Shown: one piece after another, positions 51,443 to 60,058 of the stretch
Layout: each line of letters starts with the position of its first letter
Position numbering within the stretch: the first letter of the stretch is position 1
From: Desulfobulbus elongatus DSM 2908
Lineage (GTDB): Bacteria; Desulfobacterota; Desulfobulbia; Desulfobulbales; Desulfobulbaceae
DNA length: 64,000 nt
Assembly (NCBI RefSeq): GCF_000621145.1
Contig: NZ_JHZB01000019.1
Coordinates: forward strand, 1-64,000
Reading direction: 5' to 3'
Position numbers and translations under genes: made by a program
Notes under the pieces: generated by a model
What the model saw: the letters and a program-made list of their open reading frames with translations, nothing else
What the model was told of the DNA's origin: nothing
Database searches by the model: none

Positions 51443-54064
51443 TCATTTTTCTTCCCCACCCAATCCCCGCAGCGGCGCCATTACGCCGACCAGCTTGGCC
51501 GGCAGCTTGGGCAGGCCGCTGATCAGGGACACAATCACCGAGGCCGCATAGGGAACGGCCTGAATGGCCAGGACCGAGGCCCAGATGCGGACGTCGAGCA
51601 TGTCGCTGTCCTTGCGCATCATCACGCCGATAATGGCCAGGACCAGGGCGATGACGAACAGCAGTTCCTCGCGGGCATCGCCCAGCGCCTTGACGATGGC
51701 ATTGGCCTGCGCGTTCTTCGGGGTTCGAAAAAAGCCGATCCGGCGGGTGATGAAACCGGTGAGCATGGCCCGGGCGATGGTGTGGGAAAGGGCCAGGCCG
51801 GCAAGCCCTGCTGCCAAGCTCTGCAGGCGGGTGGCGGTCACCCTGGAGCGGTAGAGGAAGAACATCTTGAAACTCTTGAAGAAAAACAGCATCACCGGCA
51901 GGGAGGCAAAAGCGATGTGGGGCGGCGACAGATAGTCGGAAAAGAGGATCATGCCCCATGACCAGCCCAGGGCCAGTATGTTGAACAGCATGTTGATGCC
52001 GTCGGCGAACCAGGGCAGCCAGCCGGCCAGGAAGTGATAGCGCTGGCCCCGGGTGAGCCCGGTCCGTTCCAGGCCGAACATGGCCATCATGTGATGGCGG
52101 AGGATGAGCACCGAACCATAGGCCCAGCGGAACCGCTGCTTCTTGTAGTCGAGGAAGGTGTCCGGCATCAGCCCCTTGCCGAAGCTGTGGGGGACGTAGC
52201 TGGCCGCATATCCTTTTTCGAAGATGCGCAGGCCCAGTTCCGCATCCTCGGTGATGCACCATTCGGCCCAGCCGCCGACTTCGTCGAGCACCCGGCGCCG
52301 GACCATGGTCATGGTGCCGTGCTGGATGATGGCGTTGCGCTCGTTGCGGGTCACCATGCCAATCTGGAAAAAACCGCGGTATTCGGCCAGACACATGGCC
52401 TTGAAGGCGTTCTCGTCGCCGTCGCGGTAGTCCTGCGGGGCCTGGACGATGGCCAGATTCTCGTCGGCGAACTGGGGCACCAGGGCGCGCAGCCAGTCGG
52501 GTTCGACCACATAGTCGCTGTCGATCACCGCCACCACCCCGGCTGCGGGATCGGTCTGCCTCAGGGCGTAGTTGAGGGCGCCCGCCTTGAATCCGGCCAG
52601 AGGATCCACATGGAAGAAACGAAAGCGCGGCCCCAGGCTCTGGCAATGGGCGGCCACCGGCTCCCACACGGCCGGATCCTTGGTGTTGTTGTCGATGATC
52701 AGGACCTCGAACCGCGGATAATCGAGGGCGGCCAGGGCATTGATCGTTTCGATCATCATGGCCGGCGGTTCGTTGTAGGCCGGCACGTGGATCGAAACCA
52801 TGGGCAGGGCCTCGTCGGCCACCGATTCCGGTGGCGCCGGTTGCGGCAGGCGCCGCCATTTTTTGATCCACAGGGATTCGGCCCATTCGTGCGCCTCGGC
52901 CAGGATGACCAGAATGGCGCCGGTGGCGGCGAACAGAAGCACCACCCCCACCACCAGCGTCGAGACGGTCATGTACTGCTGTTGAAAATCATAGACCATC
53001 CACACGACAAAGGTGGTGATGCCATAGGCGATGATGGCCAAAAAACCGCGGCCGCGGTCGAGGAGTCCCTTGCTGTCCCGGAACAGCAGCAGGAGGAGGA
53101 GCACCGCCAGAACGATACTGATGGCCGCCAGTTCGCGCCATTCAGGGATGCGGATGACGGGCTGGATGAACTCGAATTTCGGTTGCCGGTCGTCGTTGTA
53201 CACCCCCCAAAGGCTGCCGGCCTCGCCTTCCAGTTCCTTCTTCCAGATCTGGTCGAAGGCTTCCATGATGTAGTAGGTATAGTTGTTCTTCTCGGCCACA
53301 TCGAGAAAGCGACGGAGGAACTTGGCCTGGTTGGCCGGACTCGCCACGGCTTTCTGCCGGATGCGGCCGCCGCTGGGCCAGCCCACCTCGGAAATGACGA
53401 TTTCCTTGCCGGGATAGCGCTGCTTGAGTTCGTTGTAGCGCATCACGCAGTAGTCGACCGCCTCGTCCACGGGAATGCCCTCCCAATAGGGCAGAAAATG
53501 GACCGCGATGAAATCGACATGCTCAACCAGTTGCGGGTACTGGAGCCAGACATGCCAGGGCTCGGCGATGCTCACCGGTATTTTGATGGATTTCTTGACG
53601 GTGTTGACATATTCGATCATCTGGTTCACGCTCAGATCGGCCCGCAGGATGACCTCGTTGCCGACCAGCACGCGAATGATGTTGCGATGGTTTTCGTGGT
53701 ATACCTTGATCAACCTGGCGATCTCCTCCTCGTTTCTTTCGAGATCGGGGGTGAGCCAGGCGCCGAGCACGACGTTGAGGCCGCGGGCCGCCGCCAGCCG
53801 CGGAATCTCGGCCAGGGTGTCTTCCACGGTGTACGCCCGCACCGCGTGGACATCGCCGGCCAGAATGGCCAGATCCCGGTCGATCTGCTCGACGGTCGGG
53901 TAAATCCGCTTGCTGGGGGATTGGCCCTCGCGGAAGGGGGAGAAGGAAAACCCCTGAATTTTCGAGGGCCAGGAGGGTTCCATGTCGGGCGCATTGACCA
54001 CCTTCCAAAGGAGAATGGCCAAACAGCTCATGAGAATGGTTATGATCAGACCGGAACGGTTCAT
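51443..54064 (-). CDS. GH17-GT2 fusion, beta-glucan synthase-like membrane protein
   Basis: An 873-residue two-enzyme protein. After an N-terminal membrane helix comes a GH17-like (beta-1,3-glucan hydrolase/transglycosylase) domain with VLVGNEVILRAD and VISEVGWPSGG, which carry the two catalytic glutamates. Membrane helices follow, then a BcsA-like processive GT2 domain with AVIDSDYVVEPDW, ITEDAELGLR and KQRFRWAYGS (D,D,D,Q-R-W pattern), then a C-terminal membrane bundle. Relatives make beta-(1,3)/(1,6)-glucans from UDP-glucose (family knowledge). The start was set at ATG 54064; a TTG 162 nt upstream is less likely. Confidence 0.85.
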   Translation of the reverse strand: MNRSGLIITILMSCLAILLWKVVNAPDMEPSWPSKIQGFSFSPFREGQSPSKRIYPTVEQIDRDLAILAGDVHAVRAYTVEDTLAEIPRLAAARGLNVVLGAWLTPDLERNEEEIARLIKVYHENHRNIIRVLVGNEVILRADLSVNQMIEYVNTVKKSIKIPVSIAEPWHVWLQYPQLVEHVDFIAVHFLPYWEGIPVDEAVDYCVMRYNELKQRYPGKEIVISEVGWPSGGRIRQKAVASPANQAKFLRRFLDVAEKNNYTYYIMEAFDQIWKKELEGEAGSLWGVYNDDRQPKFEFIQPVIRIPEWRELAAISIVLAVLLLLLLFRDSKGLLDRGRGFLAIIAYGITTFVVWMVYDFQQQYMTVSTLVVGVVLLFAATGAILVILAEAHEWAESLWIKKWRRLPQPAPPESVADEALPMVSIHVPAYNEPPAMMIETINALAALDYPRFEVLIIDNNTKDPAVWEPVAAHCQSLGPRFRFFHVDPLAGFKAGALNYALRQTDPAAGVVAVIDSDYVVEPDWLRALVPQFADENLAIVQAPQDYRDGDENAFKAMCLAEYRGFFQIGMVTRNERNAIIQHGTMTMVRRRVLDEVGGWAEWCITEDAELGLRIFEKGYAASYVPHSFGKGLMPDTFLDYKKQRFRWAYGSVLILRHHMMAMFGLERTGLTRGQRYHFLAGWLPWFADGINMLFNILALGWSWGMILFSDYLSPPHIAFASLPVMLFFFKSFKMFFLYRSRVTATRLQSLAAGLAGLALSHTIARAMLTGFITRRIGFFRTPKNAQANAIVKALGDAREELLFVIALVLAIIGVMMRKDSDMLDVRIWASVLAIQAVPYAASVIVSLISGLPKLPAKLVGVMAPLRGLGGEEK

Positions 54065-54331
54065 AAGGTGCGTATCGGTTCGAATGATGAGCGATAGGGC
54101 GGCGTAGACCAGGACAGGAAAACCGAGACCGGTTTCTTTTCCAGGGCTGCCGGGTATGCCGCGGTGGACGGTGCCGGCACGGCGACGGACTGTGCGATGA
54201 TTAAATGAAAAGCGCGGGACAGTCAAGAACCATCTCGCCTAATTGTCGATAATGACAGCGAGAATGATCTCGGCACCGACCGGTGGTCCCAGGGGGCTGC
54301 CGACGATGTCGTCCCCGTGCGGTATCGCTGC

Positions 54332-55123
54332 TCAGGCGGAAGCGTTGTGACGCAGGGGGCGGTCGGACATCAGTGAGCGGAGGAGGCGCCATGAATGGAT
54401 ATCCTGCTGCAGAAGATGGAGGGAGAAGTGATGCAGGGCGGCCATCGCTTCGGCAAGCGCGTGCCTGGGAAAGTGCAGGCGCTGCAGCCGGTCAAGCTCG
54501 AAGGACTGCGCGCTGGCGAGGAGGCGGATGGTCTGGACCGACAGGTGGAGGGCATGGCTGCTTCGATCCGAAGAACAGGCGCTGCACACGAGGGCGCCTG
54601 AACCGGGCAGAAAGATGTAGCGGTGTTGCGCCCGGACCGGTTGGTGACAGGCCGAGCAGCGGCTCAGTTCCGGACGGTAGCCGACCGTTTCCAGGAGGTG
54701 CAGATGGGCGAAGAGGACGATCTGGTGCGGCATCTTCCCCTGATCCAGGGCGGCGAGCGCCCAGGCGAGCAGGAGGTACAGCCGCCGGTCGGGGTCGTGG
54801 TCGCGGGTGAAGCGCACGATGAGTTCGCCCAGATACATGGCGGCGGCATATCTGCGGAAATCGGTGCGGAGCGACAGGTGAGCGGCCAGGAGTTCGGCCT
54901 CGCTGATCAGCAGTAATCCCGCCGGACTGCGGGGCGGCCGATAAAAGATGCGGAGAAGGGAAAACTCCTCGAGCTTGTTGACGAAGCGTTGCTTGCTCTT
55001 CTTCGCTCCCTTGGCGATGCCGGTCACTCTCCCGAGATCGGCACCGTAGAAGGTCACCAGTTTGTCCGCTTCGCCGTATTCAGCAACGCGCAAAATGATT
55101 CCGCAGGTGCTGCGGAGCGTCAT
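54332..55123 (-). CDS. recO: DNA repair protein RecO
   Basis: A 263-residue RecO of the RecFOR pathway, which loads RecA on SSB-coated DNA. It has an N-terminal OB-fold (GIILRVAEYGEADKLVTFYG and GAKKSKQRF) and a helical domain with a four-cysteine zinc finger (CSACHQPV...CSACSSD). Its start overlaps the rodZ-like stop by 4 nt. The 267-bp gap to the GH17-GT2 gene holds no recognised gene. Confidence 0.94.
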   Translation of the reverse strand: MTLRSTCGIILRVAEYGEADKLVTFYGADLGRVTGIAKGAKKSKQRFVNKLEEFSLLRIFYRPPRSPAGLLLISEAELLAAHLSLRTDFRRYAAAMYLGELIVRFTRDHDPDRRLYLLLAWALAALDQGKMPHQIVLFAHLHLLETVGYRPELSRCSACHQPVRAQHRYIFLPGSGALVCSACSSDRSSHALHLSVQTIRLLASAQSFELDRLQRLHFPRHALAEAMAALHHFSLHLLQQDIHSWRLLRSLMSDRPLRHNASA

Positions 55124-55923
55124 GGAACGGGCGTGGACGGGGGAGCAGGCGGCAGGCGGAGCCGGAAATGGCCGGCGGAGCCGTCCGGAAAGGGAATCTG
55201 GGCCCCGTTCAGTTGCAATTCGGCGCTGTCGGGTTGAAAGAATTCAAGGAACACCTGTTTTTCCGCTTCCCAGAGCACGCTTGCCCCCTTGGGGTACGTG
55301 TGCTCAAGGGCGGGCTTGTCGTCGAGGGCGACAAGAACCCGGCTGTCTTTTTTGAAGAATGCCTGAATTTGGACATTGTTGTGCTGACCGCCGTTACTGG
55401 TTGCCGGATCGGCCGGGTGGAAGAGGCTGGTCGAGGATGCCGTGGGAGAGGAAACCTTGTTGATCAGGAAGGCGAAGGGATTCCAGGAAAAATAAAAACA
55501 GAAGGCGGTGAAGGAACTGACAATGAGCAGGAGCAGGAGAGCGGCGATGGCGGCCGAGGAAACATGGGTCGGCTCAGCCAGCCTTTTCGGCATCAGTTGC
55601 TGTTCGCGCAGACATTGCTGCAACGGGGTGCACTGCGGCCGCTTGCCTCCATCCCGTTCGAGGAAGAACCGGTCGGCGAGGGGGCGACCGTCCACGCCCA
55701 AAAAGGCGGCGTACAGCATGATCTGTCCCCTGGTGAAGGAGTCGGCCGGCAGTCGTTCGAAGGCCATGGCCTCGATCGCCTGCAGGTTGGTTGTCGAGAT
55801 TTTGGTGGCGTCAGCCACCTCTTCCAAGGTCAGCGATTGCTCCTGACGCAACTGCCGGAGCTGTTCGCCTGCCGAAAGAGGGGCATCGGCAGGGGGCGGA
55901 GAAGGAAGCTCCTCAACGTTCAT
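55120..55923 (-). CDS. RodZ-like helix-turn-helix membrane protein (HTH_25 + DUF4115)
   Basis: A 267-residue protein with a cytoplasmic helix-turn-helix of the RodZ/HTH_25 type (LRQLRQEQSLTLEEVADATKIS, residues about 21-42). One membrane helix follows near 130-150 (AAIAALLLLLIVSSFTAFCF), then a periplasmic DUF4115-like beta domain (VALDDKPALEHTYPKGASVLWEAEKQVFL). RodZ links MreB to the cell-wall elongation machinery. The start at ATG 55923 gives MNVEELPSPPP. It lies between surA and recO in one minus-strand run. Confidence 0.87.
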   Translation of the reverse strand: MNVEELPSPPPADAPLSAGEQLRQLRQEQSLTLEEVADATKISTTNLQAIEAMAFERLPADSFTRGQIMLYAAFLGVDGRPLADRFFLERDGGKRPQCTPLQQCLREQQLMPKRLAEPTHVSSAAIAALLLLLIVSSFTAFCFYFSWNPFAFLINKVSSPTASSTSLFHPADPATSNGGQHNNVQIQAFFKKDSRVLVALDDKPALEHTYPKGASVLWEAEKQVFLEFFQPDSAELQLNGAQIPFPDGSAGHFRLRLPPAPPSTPVP

Positions 55924-56027
55924 AGAAAACACAGTCACTCGAAGGGGAGGCACAGGCGTCCGCAAGGAGATGCCGCTGCCGCCGTTGTCCCAGGGGATCC
56001 CGCACCGGCCGTGGCCAAGCGGGGAAA

Positions 56028-57011
56028 TCAGAGAATCTTGATATAGGCCTTTTCCCGGATGGAAGTCAACCAGTCCTTGAAGCGCTGCTCCATGGCCTGC
56101 TGGTACAGTTTTTCCCGAATCCGGTCCTTGACCTCGTCGAACGGTTCACGGGCGACCGCTTGGCCTTCCTGGCTGGAGACGAGTTTGAAGAAATGGTAAC
56201 CGTTTTCGGTCTCGACGATCCGGCTGACCTCGCCGGGTTTGAGGTGAACGACGGCATCACGGATGAAGGAGGCCAATTCGTCTTGCTGAAAATGCCCCAG
56301 GTCGCCGCCGTCACGGGCAGAGGGCAGATCGGAATATTCCTTCGCCGCTTCCTTGAAATCCTTGCCTTTCATCACGAGGTCGCGGGCTTTTTCCGCTTTT
56401 TCCTTGGCCTCGTCCTGCGAAGGGATGGCGCCGCCCTGGTCTTCGGTTCCCCAGATGCATCCGATCTGCAGGAGATAGTAATCCCCGCCGCCGACCACGG
56501 TGGTGTAATGCGTGTTGTAGTAGTCGAGTACAGCGCTCTCCGGGATGACCACCTTGGTCCGCACCTCGTGATTGATCAGTTTCGAACTCAGCAACTGCTC
56601 CCGCAGTTCCTCGCGGTACTGTTTCTCGCTCATGCCTTCCGCGGCGATTTCCCGGCGGAATTGCTCCGCGGTGGCGTTGTTGTTGGTCAGTATCCGCTGA
56701 AAAGCGTTGTCCACTTCCTGGTCGCTGACCTGGATGTTGAGTTTCTTGGCCTCCTGAACGATGAGCCGTTTGTCGATCAGCTTGTCGATCACCGCGAGCC
56801 GAGCCTGTTGCAGCGTCGGGGCCAGACGGTCCGTCGGCGTCTCGTCCGATATTTTCTTGAAAAAGGCCTTGCCGAGTTCGTTCACCTCGGAAAGCGTGAT
56901 GGTATCGTCATTGACGATGGCAACGCTGCGGTCAATGACGTTGGCCGAGGCACCGGACGAAAAGAGCAGCAGCAGAAATGAGATACAGGCAAAAGCGGTT
57001 CGTGATACCAT
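56028..57011 (-). CDS. SurA-type periplasmic peptidyl-prolyl isomerase/chaperone
   Basis: A 327-residue exported chaperone. The signal peptide occupies residues 1-23 (FACISFLLLLFSSGASA). A SurA N-terminal helical domain (VNDDTITLSEVNELGK...KLIDKRLIVQEAKKLN) is followed by a single parvulin domain (about 175-275; SDLPSARDGGDLGHFQQDEL and GYHFFKLVSSQEG). E. coli SurA has two parvulin domains; this one-domain form is common in deltaproteobacteria. The start at ATG 57011 was chosen because it gives a clean signal peptide. Confidence 0.88.
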   Translation of the reverse strand: MVSRTAFACISFLLLLFSSGASANVIDRSVAIVNDDTITLSEVNELGKAFFKKISDETPTDRLAPTLQQARLAVIDKLIDKRLIVQEAKKLNIQVSDQEVDNAFQRILTNNNATAEQFRREIAAEGMSEKQYREELREQLLSSKLINHEVRTKVVIPESAVLDYYNTHYTTVVGGGDYYLLQIGCIWGTEDQGGAIPSQDEAKEKAEKARDLVMKGKDFKEAAKEYSDLPSARDGGDLGHFQQDELASFIRDAVVHLKPGEVSRIVETENGYHFFKLVSSQEGQAVAREPFDEVKDRIREKLYQQAMEQRFKDWLTSIREKAYIKIL

Positions 57012-57165
57012 GAGCGCATGAACAGTCGAGGATGTTTGGCAACCGGAAATTCCGATCATGACGAACAACACGTTGGACTATCTACCCGGAACACGGTAAA
57101 GGTGCAACGGTTTTCAGGGAAGGCCCCCATCCGTTCACAGAAAAAGACGCACATACCTTGCACTA

Positions 57166-57181
57166 TGGCGTCCATCTTGCT
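57166..57181 (+). promoter_or_regulatory. candidate sigma-54 promoter upstream of the flagellar rod-type gene
   Basis: TGGCGTCCATCTTGCT has the invariant GG (57167-57168) and GC (57179-57180) separated by exactly 10 bases, and matches TGGC and TTGCW of the consensus while deviating in the intervening CACG. It lies about 60 nt before ATG 57242. Confidence 0.4.
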
Positions 57182-57241
57182 AGGATGACGTTGCGTCAAC
57201 CTTTGCCTTTGCATTCGGGAAAATTGTTCGGGAGAAACGCC

Positions 57242-57595
57242 ATGATCGCTGGTGTGCAATCCGCTGTGAGCGGCCTACGGGCCTATGCGGTGAAAGTCGA
57301 AAACAATGCCAACAATATCGCCAACCTGCAGACGCAAGGATATAAAAAGGATCGGGTGCTCCTGTCGTCGCAAGTCCCGCAAGGAGTCGCGACCGTTGTC
57401 GAGCAGGTCGACACACCGGGGCCGGTTGTTGTCGAGCAGACCGACCGGGGCCAGGAGATGATCGAACTGGCGAATGTCGATCTGGGCGAGGAATTGCCCG
57501 ACCTGATGCGGAACACGGACGGCTTCGAAGCCAACCTGAAAATGTTGCAGGTGGCCGATACAATGGAGCGGACGCTCATTGATCTCAAGGCCTGA
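57242..57595 (+). CDS. flagellar basal-body rod-type protein (FlgC/FlgB-like), solitary
   Basis: A 117-residue protein. Its N-terminus (GVQSAVSGLRAYAVKVENNANNIANLQTQGY) is the flagellar basal-body rod domain, and its C-terminus (NTDGFEANLKMLQVADTMERTLIDLKA) is the matching C-terminal helix. It is shorter than FlgC (about 135-150 residues) and has no other flagellar gene next to it. GGGAGA lies upstream of ATG 57242. It may be an accessory or paralogous rod component. Confidence 0.82.
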   Translation: MIAGVQSAVSGLRAYAVKVENNANNIANLQTQGYKKDRVLLSSQVPQGVATVVEQVDTPGPVVVEQTDRGQEMIELANVDLGEELPDLMRNTDGFEANLKMLQVADTMERTLIDLKA

Positions 57596-57716
57596 AAAAG
57601 AACGGCGACGGGCAGATATCCTCGGCCGGGGCATGCGGAATGACAGAAACGGCATACCGGATGGTGATTGCCATGGGAATTGAACCTTTTACGGACGACT
57701 GTACCAGGCTGGGACG

Positions 57717-58196
57717 ATGAAGACGATCAGGGGATTTGTTATCGGTTTGTGCCTGCTCGCGTGCGCCGGGCAAGCGCGGGGAGGAGTCGACATGCCTGCC
57801 TTTTCGCTGCCGGCGGCAATCGACGGGGCCGTTGTCACCAGCGAGCGCTATCGGGGCAAGGCCATGTTGATTACGTTTTTTGCGACCTGGTGCCCGCCTT
57901 GCCTCCAGGAAATCCCGACCCTGAAAGAGCTGCATGCCAGATTTCAGCAGCAGGGGTTTTCCGTGGTGGCCCTGGCGGTTGACGAGGGGGGGGGCGACGC
58001 GGTGGCGCGGCTGGTGCGCCAGGCCCGCATTAATTATCCGGTGCTGATGGCCGATCGGTCCACAACCCGTGATTTCGGTGACGTGGTGGCGATTCCGACG
58101 TCGTTTCTGGTGAACAAAAACGGACAGGTCGTGAAAAAATATCCCGGTTACGCTTCGCGCGGCCTGCTCGAAAAGGATATCGAATCGGTCCTGTAA
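57717..58196 (+). CDS. TlpA-like thioredoxin-fold protein
   Basis: A 159-residue exported thiol-disulfide oxidoreductase. The signal region is residues 1-22, with LLAC (Cys16) as a possible imperfect lipobox. The redox motif is WCPPC (Cys59, Cys62), and the cis-proline region is VVAIPTSFLVNKNGQ. Such proteins reduce periplasmic disulfides, for example in cytochrome c maturation; a ccsA gene lies 2 kb downstream. It is separated from the flagellar gene by 121 nt. Confidence 0.9.
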   Translation: MKTIRGFVIGLCLLACAGQARGGVDMPAFSLPAAIDGAVVTSERYRGKAMLITFFATWCPPCLQEIPTLKELHARFQQQGFSVVALAVDEGGGDAVARLVRQARINYPVLMADRSTTRDFGDVVAIPTSFLVNKNGQVVKKYPGYASRGLLEKDIESVL

Positions 58197-58230
58197 TCCC
58201 CGCGATAGTCGGCTGACGCCGGTTTTGGTG

Positions 58231-58259
58231 TTGACAAGCAGAATGGTATTTTTTAGATT
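58231..58259 (+). promoter_or_regulatory. sigma-70 promoter of the small secreted protein gene
   Basis: Perfect TTGACA (58231-58236), a 17-base spacer and TAGATT (58254-58259), about 60 nt upstream of the start codon. Confidence 0.7.
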
Positions 58260-58318
58260 GTGGCCCAGGAAAGAGGCAAAAGTTTTAGTTTTGTACATCC
58301 CCACATAAGGAGTCTGTC

Positions 58319-58504
58319 ATGAAAAAGGTAGGAGTTGCTGTAATGGTTGCGGCTTTTGTATTGAGTGCAGGTGCAGTTTTTGCCGCTAAGTGCACCGTTG
58401 ATAGTGTTGATGGCAACAAAGTGACTGTCACTTGTGATAAGGTTGATGTAAAAGCCGGTGACACTGTAACCGTGAAAGCCAAGAAGGCTCTGGAAGGTTG
58501 TTGA
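58319..58504 (+). CDS. small secreted cysteine-containing protein (unrecognised)
   Basis: A 61-residue precursor with a clear signal peptide (residues 1-22, MKKVGVAVMVAAFVLSAGAVFA). The mature part of about 39 residues contains Cys25, Cys39 and the C-terminal Cys61, and is rich in Val, Asp and Lys with alternating beta-strand pattern (KCTVDSVDGNKVTVTCDK). AAGGAG lies 7 nt upstream. Codon use is AT-richer than in neighbouring genes. It has its own promoter and terminator, which suggests a separately controlled and possibly abundant periplasmic protein. The function is unknown. Confidence 0.85.
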   Translation: MKKVGVAVMVAAFVLSAGAVFAAKCTVDSVDGNKVTVTCDKVDVKAGDTVTVKAKKALEGC

Positions 58505-58531
58505 TCACCTGAAGTTTTTCTGTTGAGCTGA

Positions 58532-58567
58532 AGAGCGGGTCGATGGTGTCGGCCCGCTCTTTTTTTA
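58532..58567 (+). terminator. intrinsic terminator of the small secreted protein gene
   Basis: AGAGCGGG (58532-58539) pairs with CCCGCTCT (58553-58560), followed by six or more T residues. Confidence 0.85.
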
Positions 58568-58628
58568 TGCATCCAAAGGACACTGTTCTTTTAATTTATT
58601 GTAATTGCGTATTTATAGAGGAAGGAAA

Positions 58629-59321
58629 ATGGATCCGCAAACATTGCCGGATAAGGAACGGGCGCTGTACAATGCCGTCAAAGAGCACTACAAAGTGGCC
58701 TTTGAACCGCTTCGGATCAGGGAGCACCAACTGCACCTGTTGAAAATCACCGATTTGGAGCACATTCTTGCCGGCAGGGATCCGCTGAAGGATGTTTCAG
58801 CCTTCCCGTTCTGGATCAAGTTGTGGGAGGCGGCCATCGTGCTGTCGGAATTCATCGCTGCCCAGCCCTGTGAACGGGGAACCACCGTGCTCGAACTGGG
58901 CGCCGGCCTGGGGGCTCCGGGCTTGACCGCCGCCGCGGCAGGGTATACGGTGACCCTGACCGACTACGAAGAGCTGATCCTCGATTTCGAGCGGATCAAT
59001 GCGGCGGCAAGCAGATTGACCAATGTGCGTTTTTCCCTGCTCGATTGGCTCAATCCGCCGGAGATGGAGCGCTACGACATCATTCTCGGCGCCGAGATCC
59101 TCTTCCGGGAGGAATTTTTCGAGCCCCTCTTGGCCGTGCTCCGCAAGGCGCTCAAACCGGACGGCGTGGTCTATCTGGCGCATGACATCAAGCGCCGCAG
59201 CCTGGAACCGTTTCTGAAGATGGCGGAGCAGGAATACCGGATCGCCGCCTCGCAACGGAAACTGAAAAGCCTGGATGAGGACAAGATCATCCTCCTCACC
59301 CGGTTGCAGCCGCGTCACTGA
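58629..59321 (+). CDS. METTL21-like (PF10294-type) protein methyltransferase
   Basis: A 230-residue Rossmann-fold SAM methyltransferase. Motif I is VLELGAGLGAPGLTAAAAG and post-I is VTLTDYEELI. A further motif, YDIILGAEILFREEFFEPL, resembles the DxxY-like segment of lysine methyltransferases. The start at ATG 58629 follows GAGGAAGGAAA. Bacterial substrates of this family are mostly unknown. Confidence 0.8.
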   Translation: MDPQTLPDKERALYNAVKEHYKVAFEPLRIREHQLHLLKITDLEHILAGRDPLKDVSAFPFWIKLWEAAIVLSEFIAAQPCERGTTVLELGAGLGAPGLTAAAAGYTVTLTDYEELILDFERINAAASRLTNVRFSLLDWLNPPEMERYDIILGAEILFREEFFEPLLAVLRKALKPDGVVYLAHDIKRRSLEPFLKMAEQEYRIAASQRKLKSLDEDKIILLTRLQPRH

Positions 59322-59392
59322 GCGCATGGCGGCATCGGCGCCTGCAGACGCGGCGAGGCGGACAAAAACGGAAGGAAGACCGGTGAACCAAG

Positions 59393-60058
59393 GTGTATCC
59401 CCTGTGTCTTGACATCAGCCGGCGGTTGTGCGTGGTCGTTGGCGGCGGAAGGGTTGCCGAGCGCAAGGTGAAGGGCATTCTTGCGGCCGCCGGCCGGGTC
59501 AGGCTGATCAGCCCGGTGGTGACGCCCGGCCTGTCGGACCTCGCTGACCACCAAATCATCGCCTGGTTCTGCAGGCCATACAGCCGGGCGGATCTCGATG
59601 GCGCCTTCCTGGTCTTTGCCGTCACGGATGACACCGAAGTGCAGCGGGCCGTCCGTGACGACGCCCGGGCCGCCGGCCTGCTGGTCAATGTCGCCGATGC
59701 CCCCGCATGGTGCGATTTTCAGGTGCCGGCCACCATCCGGCGGGGCGATCTGACCCTCGGTGTGGCCACTGACGGCAAAAGTCCCGCCGTGGCCGCCATG
59801 GTCAAGGGGCGGCTCGACCGGCTTTTCGGCGAAGAGTACGGCTGGCTCACCGCGCTTGCGGCCCGGCTGCGCGAACAGATACTGGCCGAGGAGCCTGATT
59901 CCGAACGGACCAGGATGTTGTTTCAACAGCTCCTCCACGACGATCTCGTCGACTGGCTCCGGGAACGGCGCTGGGACGCCGTCCGTCGGCATGTGGAGCA
60001 TGTGCTCGGCCGGCCGGTCGATTTCGACCCGGCGTCCCTGACCAAGGAGAATCCATGA
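59393..60058 (+). CDS. precorrin-2 dehydrogenase / sirohydrochlorin ferrochelatase (Met8/CysG N-terminal type)
   Basis: A 221-residue protein with the NAD-binding opening PLCLDISRRLCVVVGGGRVAERKV and the conserved NVADAPAWCDFQVPATIRRGDLTLGVATDGKSP. It oxidises precorrin-2 to sirohydrochlorin and may insert iron to give siroheme, the cofactor of dissimilatory sulfite reductase. It lacks a methyltransferase domain. The start is GTG 59393. Its stop overlaps the ccsA start, forming a tetrapyrrole/cytochrome operon with ccsA and hemA. Confidence 0.9.
   Translation: MYPLCLDISRRLCVVVGGGRVAERKVKGILAAAGRVRLISPVVTPGLSDLADHQIIAWFCRPYSRADLDGAFLVFAVTDDTEVQRAVRDDARAAGLLVNVADAPAWCDFQVPATIRRGDLTLGVATDGKSPAVAAMVKGRLDRLFGEEYGWLTALAARLREQILAEEPDSERTRMLFQQLLHDDLVDWLRERRWDAVRRHVEHVLGRPVDFDPASLTKENP

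Noticed and set aside
52034-54097. 687-codon open frame on the plus strand opposite the GH17-GT2 gene
   Set aside because: The minus-strand frame carries all GT2 and GH17 motifs; the plus-strand translation shows none and has shadow composition.
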